Assembly: GCA_003990745.1 (NCBI GenBank)
Contig: RBNI01007243.1
Span: 1 to 10,512, forward strand
Source of the DNA: Jimgerdemannia flammicorona
Lineage: Eukaryota; Mucoromycota; Endogonomycetes; Endogonales; Endogonaceae
Length of the DNA stretch: 10,512 nt
Direction: 5' to 3'
Every line of letters begins with the position of its first letter. Within the stretch, counting starts at the first letter, position 1. The position numbers and the translations under genes are program-made. Shown here in pieces: positions 1-6,841 of this stretch. The notes beneath the pieces are model-generated. The model was not told the origin of the DNA and searched no databases. It saw nothing but the letters and a program-made list of their open reading frames with translations.

Positions 1-245
1 TCGACTTGCTGGCGTCCCTCCGGACTTATCGGCCTAAAGACCTAATGACTTGTCAGCGGTCCGCCGACATCTTGTCAGCGGAAATTTGATGGACACAGGC
101 CAGCGAAGGCGACGGTTCTGGTGTCCTATCGCGGACTCGCCGGCCACCGAATGCTCACGACTTGTCGGCTGGGAAAGAGATTCGAGATTTGTCGACACAG
201 GGCAGCAGCGAAAGAGCTTAGGCGAAACGAGAATCTCGAAATGAT
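1..245. other. CpG-containing left flank, no gene recognised
   Basis: This stretch has ordinary base composition with many CG dinucleotides, unlike the 6 kb that follows. The short motif TTGTC(A/G)GC recurs about three times (near 52, 72 and 160), with a related TTGTCGAC near 188. A 64-codon open frame on the + strand (50-244) has no recognisable domain and looks like chance. A CACGTGA E-box-like site lies near 262. It may be the edge of a gene or repeat that continues to the left of the window. Confidence 0.5.
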
Positions 246-640
246 TGATTTATGATTTCTGCACGTGACTGGCCTGTGTAGACAAAAAAAAAAAAAAAAC
301 GTTGACGTTTACAATTGTGGCTTTATCATAATAAAATATATATTGTGCACCATGCAACTGGCAATTTTAATAATGATAAATATCACCAGCTTCTTTCTCC
401 GCTACCTTACCAGTCACAAGGTTTGATAGGTGACCTTCCAAGTCCCCTTTCCTCTATTTTTACCCCCTCTACCTTGGGTTGGTTTGCTGTACCTATAGGG
501 GCATGGTGGAAGGAGGGCAATGGTGATGAGTTGCTCTTTTATCAGTGTCAGATCAGTGTCTTCTCCACTTTTTCACAGATTCTGGTACCTTTAGCTGTAT
601 CTGGGGTATGTCTATTTTGGTTAGTACTCTGAATAAGTCA
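246..640. other. AT-rich intergenic stretch, no gene recognised
   Basis: The stretch opens with a 16-base A run (284-299), after which CG almost disappears. A 105-codon + frame (315-632) is open, but it has no motif and its composition follows the T-rich DNA, so I do not call it a gene. I see no promoter, RNA gene or repeat unit here beyond low complexity. Confidence 0.4.
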
Positions 641-649
641 ATTCAAAGC

Positions 650-930
650 AAATCTGGATTCGATTCATTATATGATAGTTTAATCTGAATCAATCTGAAG
701 CCATCCAAATCAACTCAGATTAATCTGAATCACCCATTCAAATTACTCTATTCAAACCACCCCATCTGAACCACTTAATCTGAATTACTCAATCTGAATC
801 CTCCAATTCAAATCCTCTATTTCAAATCCTCTAATTTGAATTCTTTGATCTGAATCCTCATCTGAATCCTTCAACTGAATCCTCCAATCTGAATCCTCTA
901 ATCCAAATCCTCTAATCTGAATTCTCTATA
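650..930. repeat. 14-bp-period minisatellite, CpG-depleted (left copy)
   Basis: Degenerate tandem units of about 14 bp, clearest at 887-930, where three consecutive units read like AATCTGAATCCTCT. Other units carry AATCCAAAT, AATTCAAAT or AATTTGAAT at the same place. The alternation of TG and CA at one position suggests an ancestral CG in each unit (AATCCGAATCCTCT). The leading segment (652-722) shares ATTCGATTCA and an AAATCAACTC(A/G)GATT stretch, in the same orientation, with 6348-6402, just before the right-hand minisatellite. Confidence 0.8.
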
Positions 931-1119
931 TGATTTATATACCAGATATATCTATATATACAATATACACATATGTAAATATACATACAAATATATATGC
1001 TTGCACATATAAATACATGTTAACAGATCAGTCTGCAACAGTTCACAGTACCAATGATGCTTTAAGTCAAACATCTCTAATAGTTTCACACCTTCTATAT
1101 AATCCTTGCTCTAAAATCT
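931..1119. other. AT-rich low-complexity spacer
   Basis: TATA-rich sequence (about 935-1010) with alternating TATATA/ACATAT runs. Short open frames occur, but none has a recognisable motif. It separates the left minisatellite from the first recognisable hAT remnant and may contain the left end of that element. I could not identify terminal inverted repeats or an 8-bp target duplication. Confidence 0.35.
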
Positions 1120-3212
1120 GACAACATTGTGCTAAGATAGGAGATGATGTTGTTTGTAATTATTGCATAGTATCTTTGGCCTCCTCAAGTATGATTTATA
1201 TTTATTAAGTACCAATACTATTTACAAAAATATCCTGGAGACCTATAGGAAGAAGCACAACAATCTCCACCAGATACTTTAGATAAAATAAGAGCAGCAC
1301 TGTGACCTTTGCAAGCTAAATTATATATATATTTTTATAAAGAGCTCACCAATGTAACCTCACATTCAATAAGTAGAATTTGGCAGACAAAATTTCATTT
1401 ATGATTGACACATAGATATCCTCCAATGCAATTTCATTTCTGGGCATTACCAGTCATTAGATTGATCTTGATTAGCAGCTTAAATCTCTCACCCTTGACT
1501 TCATCAAACTTGCTGGCCCTCATTTTGGAGACAATATCACAAATGCTTTTATTAGTTGTATCCAGGAGCTTGGGATCACAACTAAGATAAAAAAGGGGGG
1601 CTTGCCATCAGGTCAGTATTTTGAGAGAGATTCTAAAACATTGGTTATTTATTTTAGTATAAATTTACCAACTGAATATTTCAAGAACAGATTTTGGCCA
1701 TTACAACAGACAATGCTACAAACAACTCAATATTTTTCCAAGTTTTAGCAGCTAGCCTTAAACAGGAAAACATAACCTTTAGTGTAGAAAGCTGCCATAT
1801 ACAATACCAGGCCCATGTACTGAATCTCACTATTCAGGACTATCTTATATATATAGATAAAACATCCAAAAGAGGAGGGGCCCTGAGTATAATTTCCAAG
1901 CTGTGCAAACTGGTTGTATCAGTCCAATCATCTCCACAATGATGAGATAAATTCACTATACAGTATAGGGCAATTAGTTTAGCCCCAAAAGAGCTTATAT
2001 TAGATATTATATACATTGGAACTCAATATTTGCAATGATCCAGCATATGCTGGAGTTTGCTATGGTATGTATTCTTTTTTCTTCAGTCAGCTGAAGTAAC
2101 TTATTTCAGATGATTGAAGATTTTTTTTTAAAAAAAAAAAAAAACAAAAAAAGCCAATAGATTTAATGATGGCTGCTGACAAGGAAATATAGGGCAAGGC
2201 TTTAGGTGAAAGTGAGTGGGATATACTTAGGAATATTGTCAGAGTTTTGGAAGTAAGTGATGATTGCTCTGACTCTACACTCATTTTGTCTGCCTCTGCA
2301 TAATACAACATCTCACCACATATAACTGCCAGTATTTCAACAATTGTACAAAAAATATAGTCAAACAAACAACTCTGACAATAAGCTCTACAATATCAGT
2401 ATACAACCTTCTAATTGACCAGCTAGAGGACAAGCTCAAGGACAGGCTGGAGGGTTGTAGTAATTTACAGTTAAGCCTAGATCAGAGAGATGCCATAGAG
2501 GTTACTCTAAGTAAGCTCAGAAAATACTACTTCAAAACAGATACTGTCATATACTCAATCAGTACAGGTATGTCAGAATGTGGCCATTGCCCCTTCTAAA
2601 ACAGAGAAACCTCTACAAAAACTCACTCACTTTTCTCTGAACAGTACTAGACCCATGCTTAAAGCTACAATATCATAAAGATCAGGGCTGGGAGTAGTAC
2701 TTCATTGAGAGAACCAAGTAGACCATAATTGAAGTATACTGGAAAAACTACATACTGCTGCAAGGTTCCAGCTGAAGTCTGGATGAATATGCTAAGAGAT
2801 TCCCCTTGTTCCACATTTACTTCAGCAGAAAGAAGAAGAGGGAGCCATTAGTGGAAGAGCTGCTATCAATAGACAAACTTATCATTTACCTTGCCAGCAA
2901 CTGCATGATCCTGCTAGAGGGTGCAGAGGTGCTCAACTGATGGAAGGTGGGTTGTCAGGCAGGTGTTGGGCCAATTTAACCCACTAATCTAACTACTGCT
3001 CTATCTATCAGGGCATGTAGCTATATCAAACAGACTTCCCCAGCCTATGTGGTATAGCTTAGGACTACCTGGTGATTCCTACCTCTAGCACTCCTGTCGA
3101 GTAGGTGTTCTCAGGTGGGGTAGATCTCATTGCCCCAAAGAGGTATATACTGAATACTGAGACAATCTGGGTATATATGTATCTGAAGTCTTTGTGGGAC
3201 TCAGACTGCTAA
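1120..3212 (+). pseudogene. hAT-family transposase, full-length decayed copy A
   Basis: This is a relic of a cut-and-paste hAT DNA transposase. A possible BED zinc-finger remnant (CNYC, 1155-1166, then KYPGD-like residues in a shifted frame) comes first. The RNase H-like core follows: TTDNATNN with its Asp codon at 1709, then CHIQYQAH (C at 1793, H at 1814). HWNS, matching the usual TRWNS, is at 2014, displaced by an apparent 1-base deletion. The C-terminal half matches copy B: exon 2169-2252, intron 2253-2332 (GTAAGT..CAG), exon 2333-2567, intron 2568-2644 (GTATGT..CAG), exon 2645-2946, intron 2947-3011, exon 3012-3212 with the dimerisation motif. A further donor, GTATGT, lies at 2065. In-frame stops sit at 2190, 2695, 2719, 2773, 2938, 3018, 3060 and 3102. 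All are explicable as C-to-T or G-to-A changes of CAG, CGA, CGG or TGG. A poly(A) signal AATAAA lies at 3282. Confidence 0.9.
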
Positions 3213-3281
3213 AATTTGACAGGTCCTGGGGGTTTGTGGATAAGTTGGTTGGCCTTGTGGAATATTTAATACCTTTTCAAA

Positions 3282-3287
3282 AATAAA
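3282..3287 (+). terminator. Poly(A) signal AATAAA after hAT copy A
   Basis: An AATAAA hexamer about 70 bp after the final hAT stop codon, followed by A-rich sequence. The corresponding AATAAA is present in copy B, so it probably predates the duplication. The function is inferred from position alone. Confidence 0.4.
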
Positions 3288-3359
3288 AGGAAAAAAAACC
3301 CAAGGACTCAGTCCAGAGTTTATAGCCCAAGTGGGGCAGTAGTTGGTGGGATTGACAGT

Positions 3360-3870
3360 AACAGAGAGAGCATGCAAAATTTGTGGCCCTCTGTCAGTAG
3401 CAAGGGACAGCTCCAAGCTGTCAGTGGGCATGGGGTTGGTAGAGGGAGTATTCAAAATTTGCAGCCCTCCACTGGCAGCAAGGAGCAGCCCTAAGTGGTA
3501 AGTATCTGAGACAGAGAGGTTGACAGAGAGGGGGGGGAGGCAGAGGGAGCATGCAAAATTTGCAGCCCTCCACCAGCAGCAAGGGACAGCCCCAAGCTGT
3601 TAGTACCCAGATCAGTGGATGGGGTCAGTTAGTGAAGTTGGTGGGCATGGGGTCAGCAGAGAGAGTGTACAAAATTTGCAGCCCTCTGCTAGCAGCAAGG
3701 GGCAGCTCTAAGCCACAAGTGTCTGGGACAGGTGGGAGTATACAAAATTTGCAGTGCCAGCAGCATAGAGCTCCCCCCAACAGCCTGTATCTGGGCCAGG
3801 AGTTGGCGGGGTTGGCAGAGGGAGTGTGCAAAATTTGCAGCCCTCCACTAGTAGGATAGGGGCAGCCCCA
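3360..3870 (+). repeat. Imperfect tandem repeat with AAAATTTG core, six units (arm A)
   Basis: Six occurrences of a core resembling GAGGGAGYRYRCAAAATT followed by TGCAGCCCTC (near 3376, 3454, 3555, 3671, 3744 and 3830) are spaced about 73-116 bp apart. Between them run CAGCAAGGGACAGC-like and TGGGTCAGTGG-like segments. GAGGG at the start and CCCTC at the end of each core make an imperfect inverted repeat. Copy B has only two full cores in the equivalent place. Open frames across this tract on both strands are repeat artefacts. Confidence 0.8.
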
Positions 3871-3898
3871 AGCTACCAAGGAGTCCAAGTCCAAGTCA

Positions 3899-3998
3899 GA
3901 GAGTACTTCTGGTGGTCAGAGGGTGCTTCTGGCAGTCAGAGGGTGCTTCTAGCAGTTGGAGGGTATTTCTGGTGATCAGAGGGTACTTTCAGTGGTCG
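3899..3998 (+). repeat. 20-bp tandem array, five units
   Basis: Five consecutive 20-bp units with the consensus GAGGGTGCTTCTGGCAGTCA: 3899-3918, 3919-3938, 3939-3958, 3959-3978 and 3979-3998. Copy B holds only two to three shortened versions at the corresponding position (about 9028-9075, - strand). Confidence 0.8.
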
Positions 3999-4183
3999 AA
4001 GTCCACTATAGATTTGGGCCCTATTACTGGTTTGGATTCCATGGGCACTCTGGTCCTGTGCCATAGTACTGCACCAGCAGCACTACAGAGCAGGACCAAG
4101 GGGCTAGTAGGGCCTAGCATAATGGCTAAACTAGTGCTACAGAAGAGGTACCTGGCTATCAGTCCAACCTGTACAAAATAACT
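3999..4183. other. Inter-repeat spacer of arm A
   Basis: The sequence corresponds to 8880-9000 of copy B (reverse complement) but is decayed. The palindrome GCACTGCAGTGC and the TATATAAG box seen in copy B are both lost here. An 89-codon open frame (3912-4181) spans the arrays and is not a credible gene. Confidence 0.5.
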
Positions 4184-4277
4184 ACTGAACCCTTACAAAA
4201 GATTACCTAACCCTCATGAAAGATTGCCTAACCCTCATGAAAGATTATGAAAGATTGTCTAACCCTCACAAAAACTG
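4184..4277 (-). repeat. 21-bp tandem array (arm A)
   Basis: Units of 21 bp at 4184-4204, 4205-4225 and 4226-4246, a 10-bp partial duplication at 4247-4256, then a last unit at 4257-4277. Each contains CCTAACCCTCA, that is TGAGGGTTAGG on the other strand. The last unit overlaps the end of the dead gene fragment, as the equivalent array does in copy B. Confidence 0.8.
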
Positions 4278-4625
4278 CTCTACCCACTGGTCCCAGGCCT
4301 TAATAAGCCTATCATCTGTTGTGAGTGTGACAACTGTTGTGTCCAAGCTCTCCTTGAAGGTGATGGTGTCTTAGTAATCATGTGGTTGGATTAGGATGGC
4401 TGTGTTGACTACAAATAAGACCCCAAAACCATAGGTGAGATCATATCAGACTCTACTACTATTCTCTCAGGTTGGGCCTTTCCTTTCTGGGACATAGAAT
4501 ATTACCAGGGTGACATTGTTGTCTGTATATGTAGATAGAGAAATATTATACCTAATATATCCTGATGTGACATAAGTATACAGTTGGGTGAACCCTTGGC
4601 CCAGGACCTTGTACTGCTAGGCTGT
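4266..4625 (-). pseudogene. Dead copy of the last exon of the five-exon gene
   Basis: The reverse complement matches exon 5 (8380-8790) of the + strand gene from about its 15th codon to the stop codon (TGA at 4268-4266). Typical changes are CGG to CAG and CGG to TGG near the end, and a CAC-CAC-GGC stretch that has become TAC-TAA-GAC. That gives a premature stop at 4373-4371. No trace of exons 1-4 was seen beyond 4628, where a minisatellite begins, so the fragment is both mutated and truncated. It lies tail to tail with hAT copy A, the same arrangement as in copy B. Confidence 0.85.
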
Positions 4626-4669
4626 ACTAGTTAGTACATCATAACCTGAGCCAATCTGTATATATATTT

Positions 4670-4930
4670 AATCTGACTCAGAATTATATGTTACCTGTCT
4701 TTAACCTGACCCAGAAATATATATCACCCATCTTTAACCCAACCCAGAATTATATGTCACCCATTTTTAATCTGACCCAGAATTAAACATCACTCATCTT
4801 TAATCTGATCTAGAAATGTACATCATCCATCTTTAACCTAACCTGGAATTATACATAACTCATCTTTAACCCAACCTGAGAAATATATGTGACCCAACTC
4901 TGACCCATATTTAACCTAATACAGACTCAT
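4670..4930. repeat. 33-bp minisatellite, about seven units
   Basis: Head-to-tail units of 33 bp start at 4670, 4703, 4736, 4769, 4802, 4835 and 4868, with a broken unit to about 4930 and a shortened one before 4670. Each begins with AA(C/T)C(C/T)(G/A)ACC(C/T)AGAA and ends with CACCCATCTTT. Variation between units is mostly C/T and G/A. The array starts within about 40 bp of the point where inverted-repeat homology stops. Confidence 0.9.
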
Positions 4931-5083
4931 CTTAAATCTGCCTTTAAGCTACAAGGCACTAAAAAAAATATATTGCACATCTAAGATATATATTTAGAAT
5001 AAACAAACATAAACATAATTAGGAATCAGAAGTCAAAATAAAATTAGAAATAAATAGGAAATAAATCAGGAAAATAAAGAACT
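4931..5083. other. AT-rich spacer
   Basis: Very A-rich sequence with repeated AAATAAAT/AGGAAATAAA words. No open frame or RNA gene was recognised. Confidence 0.4.
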
Positions 5084-6065
5084 TACTGGTATAAATAGAT
5101 CTTATTCTTTATTACTATAAACCAACTGATCCTTCTCCTCTTCATTGCTATAAACTAACTGATCTTCCTTCTTCTCATATTCCAAACCATCTTCCTCCAT
5201 ATATTCCAAATCACTTTCCTCTATATCCTCCTCTTCTATATCCTTCTCTACACCGATCTCCTCTATGTCAACCTTCATTTTGTCCTCTGTGCTGACCTCC
5301 CCATATTCCTCTGCACTGACCTCTCCATGTTCCTCTATGCTAACCTCCCCCACACCAACCTCTCTATGTTCCTCCATGCTGACCTCCCTCATACCAACCT
5401 CCCCATGTTCCTCTGTACTGACCTCTCCTATACCAATCTCTCCCAACTGACCTCTCTATGTTCCTCTACACCAACCTCCCCCACACCAACCACTGCCATG
5501 CCAACCTTCTCTGTGCTGACCTCTCCACAATCTCTCCACCAGTGCTAACCCCTCTACTGGTACTGACCTCTCCCACCTCTCCATCTCCTCTACCACCACT
5601 CCCCTCAACAAAATGCACAAGCCTACTATTTATCAGTTGTATATAAAGCATTTTGTCATTCTTTACTGGTACTTATTCAAATATGACCAGCAGTTTTTCA
5701 TGTTTATCTATGATGATAATTCTATCTGGACAATCTCACTTGTTTTATGCTTTGGCATTCACCTTGAAGCCAATGTGATATGATGAATATTCTATGATTT
5801 TCATATGGTTTTCTATTGCTCTTATGACTTCTTGCCTCAGTTGGTCATTATGTACTTTCTTAATGTATTTATTGGCTGCAGTGAAAGCATGCTTAATGTC
5901 TGATTTGTAAGATCTTTTCTCTATGAGGTTTGGGGTATCTGGGAAATTAGTTTGACAATACTTCCAGGTAGTGCTTGGGCAAACTTGATGGCAAAAATGG
6001 CAATTATAGCAAGATTTGCACTCCAGTCCAGGCTTAGATGCTGGAGGATATGTATATTTTGAATG
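5084..6065 (-). pseudogene. Decayed gene of unknown function: cysteine-rich segment then acidic repeats
   Basis: I do not recognise the family. Reading the - strand from 6065, one frame stays open for 106 codons (to a TAA at 5747-5745). It shows a dense cluster spaced C-x2-C-x2-C-x2-C-x3-C-x7-C (first Cys codon 6020-6018), then a Lys-rich stretch containing KHAFTAANKYIKKVHNDQL. The same frame continues past stops at 5747, 5738 and 5675 to 5466. Each of these could be a CAA or CGA changed to TAA or TGA. After a frame change near 5450 comes a 114-residue acidic repeat segment (5446-5102). It contains EVSxEEHGEVG-type repeats and ends in two copies of DQLVYSN. A consensus donor GTAAGT follows at 5089-5084, suggesting a further exon to the left. 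The cysteine spacing could be a metal-binding knuckle, but this is a guess. Confidence 0.55.
5275..5500 (-). repeat. Degenerate 39-42 bp repeats inside the acidic segment
   Basis: Words such as CTGACCTC(T/C)CCATGTTCCTC recur about every 40 bp. On the - strand they encode EVSxEEHGEVG repeats, on the + strand meaningless Ser/Thr/Pro-rich frames. The repeats are imperfect and pass through the region where the reading frame is lost, so a unit-sized indel may have caused the frameshift. Confidence 0.6.
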
Positions 6066-6225
6066 TTATTAGGAAAAAATTCAGACATTGATTTAAAAAG
6101 AAAAAAAAAAAAACTAACTTTTTTGAGCTATGTTATTGGGATATAGTGGGGGATCTTGTGCTTACAGACCAGTGATGAGCTGGTGGTCAAGCTGGAGATC
6201 AGAGAGCTGAGGACCAGTGAGCTGG

Positions 6226-6321
6226 GAGTCAGTGAGCTCAGCAACCTGGGTGTCAGTAAGCTCAGTAGGCTGGGTGTCAGCAAGCTCAGCAGGTTGGATG
6301 TTGGTAAGCTTGGTAGGCTGG
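6226..6321. repeat. 24-bp tandem array
   Basis: Four consecutive 24-bp units (6226-6249, 6250-6273, 6274-6297, 6298-6321) with a consensus near GTGTCAGTAAGCTCAGTAGG then CTGG. More diverged units with GAGCTG and CAGTGAGCTG extend left to about 6160. The array ends just before CpG content recovers. Confidence 0.8.
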
Positions 6322-6418
6322 GTTAGTGCTCCGAATGGATGGAGTTGATCTGGATGAGATTCGATTCAGATTTGTCATGTGATGGATTCAAATCAACTCG
6401 GATTGGTCTCGTGATCTG

Positions 6419-6611
6419 ATCCAGATTGATCCGGATTGATCCGGATTAATCCAACTGGATTGATCCAACCGGATTGATCCAACCGGATTGATCCATCCGG
6501 ATTGATCTGGATTGGTCCATCCAGATTGGTCCATCCGGATTGGTCCATCTGGATTGGTCCATCCGGATTGGTCCATCCGGATTGGTCCATCCGGATTGAT
6601 CTATCCGGATT
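6419..6611. repeat. 14-bp-period minisatellite with palindromic ATCCGGAT (right copy)
   Basis: About 13 units of 14 bp. The right half has the form GGATTGGTCCATCC and the left half GGATTGATCCAACC. Most junctions create the 8-bp palindrome ATCCGGAT or a one-base variant. CG is retained in most units, in contrast to the related array at 650-930. Long open frames on both strands rich in DQSGWTNPDG or WSIWIGPS are repeat artefacts. The array ends about 230 bp upstream of the first codon of the five-exon gene. Confidence 0.9.
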
Positions 6612-6841
6612 GAAATCTTTGGTGTCATCACCCTTTCTTTTGTTCATTTCGCTCTTGTTGTTTTTTTCCTGCCGCACTTTGGTGACATCACCCTTTCCTT
6701 TTGCTCCCTCTCTTCTTTTGTTCTTTTCTTTGTTCTTTTTCTTTGTTCTTTTTCTTTGTTCTTTCCTGCCACATCACGAGCAAACAAAACAGCAGCCCTT
6801 AATTCGTATGTTGGTCCAGTCTACTCATTTTTCACCCTGCA
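6612..6841 (+). promoter_or_regulatory. Putative promoter/5' leader of the five-exon gene
   Basis: The stretch has two near-identical dyads exactly 60 bp apart, GGTGTCATCACC (6621-6632) and GGTGACATCACC (6681-6692). Each follows CTTT and precedes CTTTC. A strongly pyrimidine-rich tract follows (about 6695-6770) with a CTTTGTTCTTTT motif repeated three to four times. CT-rich tracts directly upstream of genes are common in fungal promoters. The core CATCACC resembles part of a CRE/ATF site, but no regulator can be assigned. The frame of the proposed start codon is closed by a TAA at 6800. Confidence 0.45.

Larger units (their letters stand above)
2118..4628 (+). repeat. Long inverted repeat, arm A (decayed)
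   Basis: This arm matches the reverse complement of 8427-10512 along its length, with heavy transition divergence. It begins in the T/A homopolymer before the hAT C-terminal exons and passes through the gene end, the AAAATTTG tandem tract, the 20-bp and 21-bp arrays and the dead last exon of the second gene. Similarity fades at about 4628. Several exons have exactly the same length in both arms (84 and 235 nt), so the alignment is unambiguous. Copy B runs off the window, so the full length of the duplicated unit is unknown. Confidence 0.9.

Noticed and set aside
315..632. 105-codon + strand open frame
   Set aside because: No recognisable motif, T-rich composition of the surrounding DNA and no sign of splicing or a conserved domain.
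3551..3894. Open frames of about 100 codons on both strands with CKFC or KICSPP repeats
   Set aside because: They follow the AAAATTTG-core tandem repeat and have no counterpart in copy B.
5265..5646. Ser/Thr/Pro-rich open frames on the + strand
   Set aside because: They are the antisense of the acidic repeat segment; the - strand frame continues into the cysteine-rich part and is the better candidate.
6226..6321. 24-bp array as a CRISPR array
   Set aside because: Units are directly adjacent with no unique spacers, and the window is eukaryotic.
650..6611. The flanking direct repeats as retrotransposon LTRs
   Set aside because: They are minisatellites without TG...CA ends, primer-binding site or polypurine tract, and no reverse transcriptase or integrase remnant was seen between them.
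6388..6677. Overlapping open frames rich in DQSGWTNPDG on the - strand and WSIWIGPS on the + strand
   Set aside because: They are translations of the 14-bp minisatellite. A 14-bp unit cycles through all three frames, giving open frames by chance.
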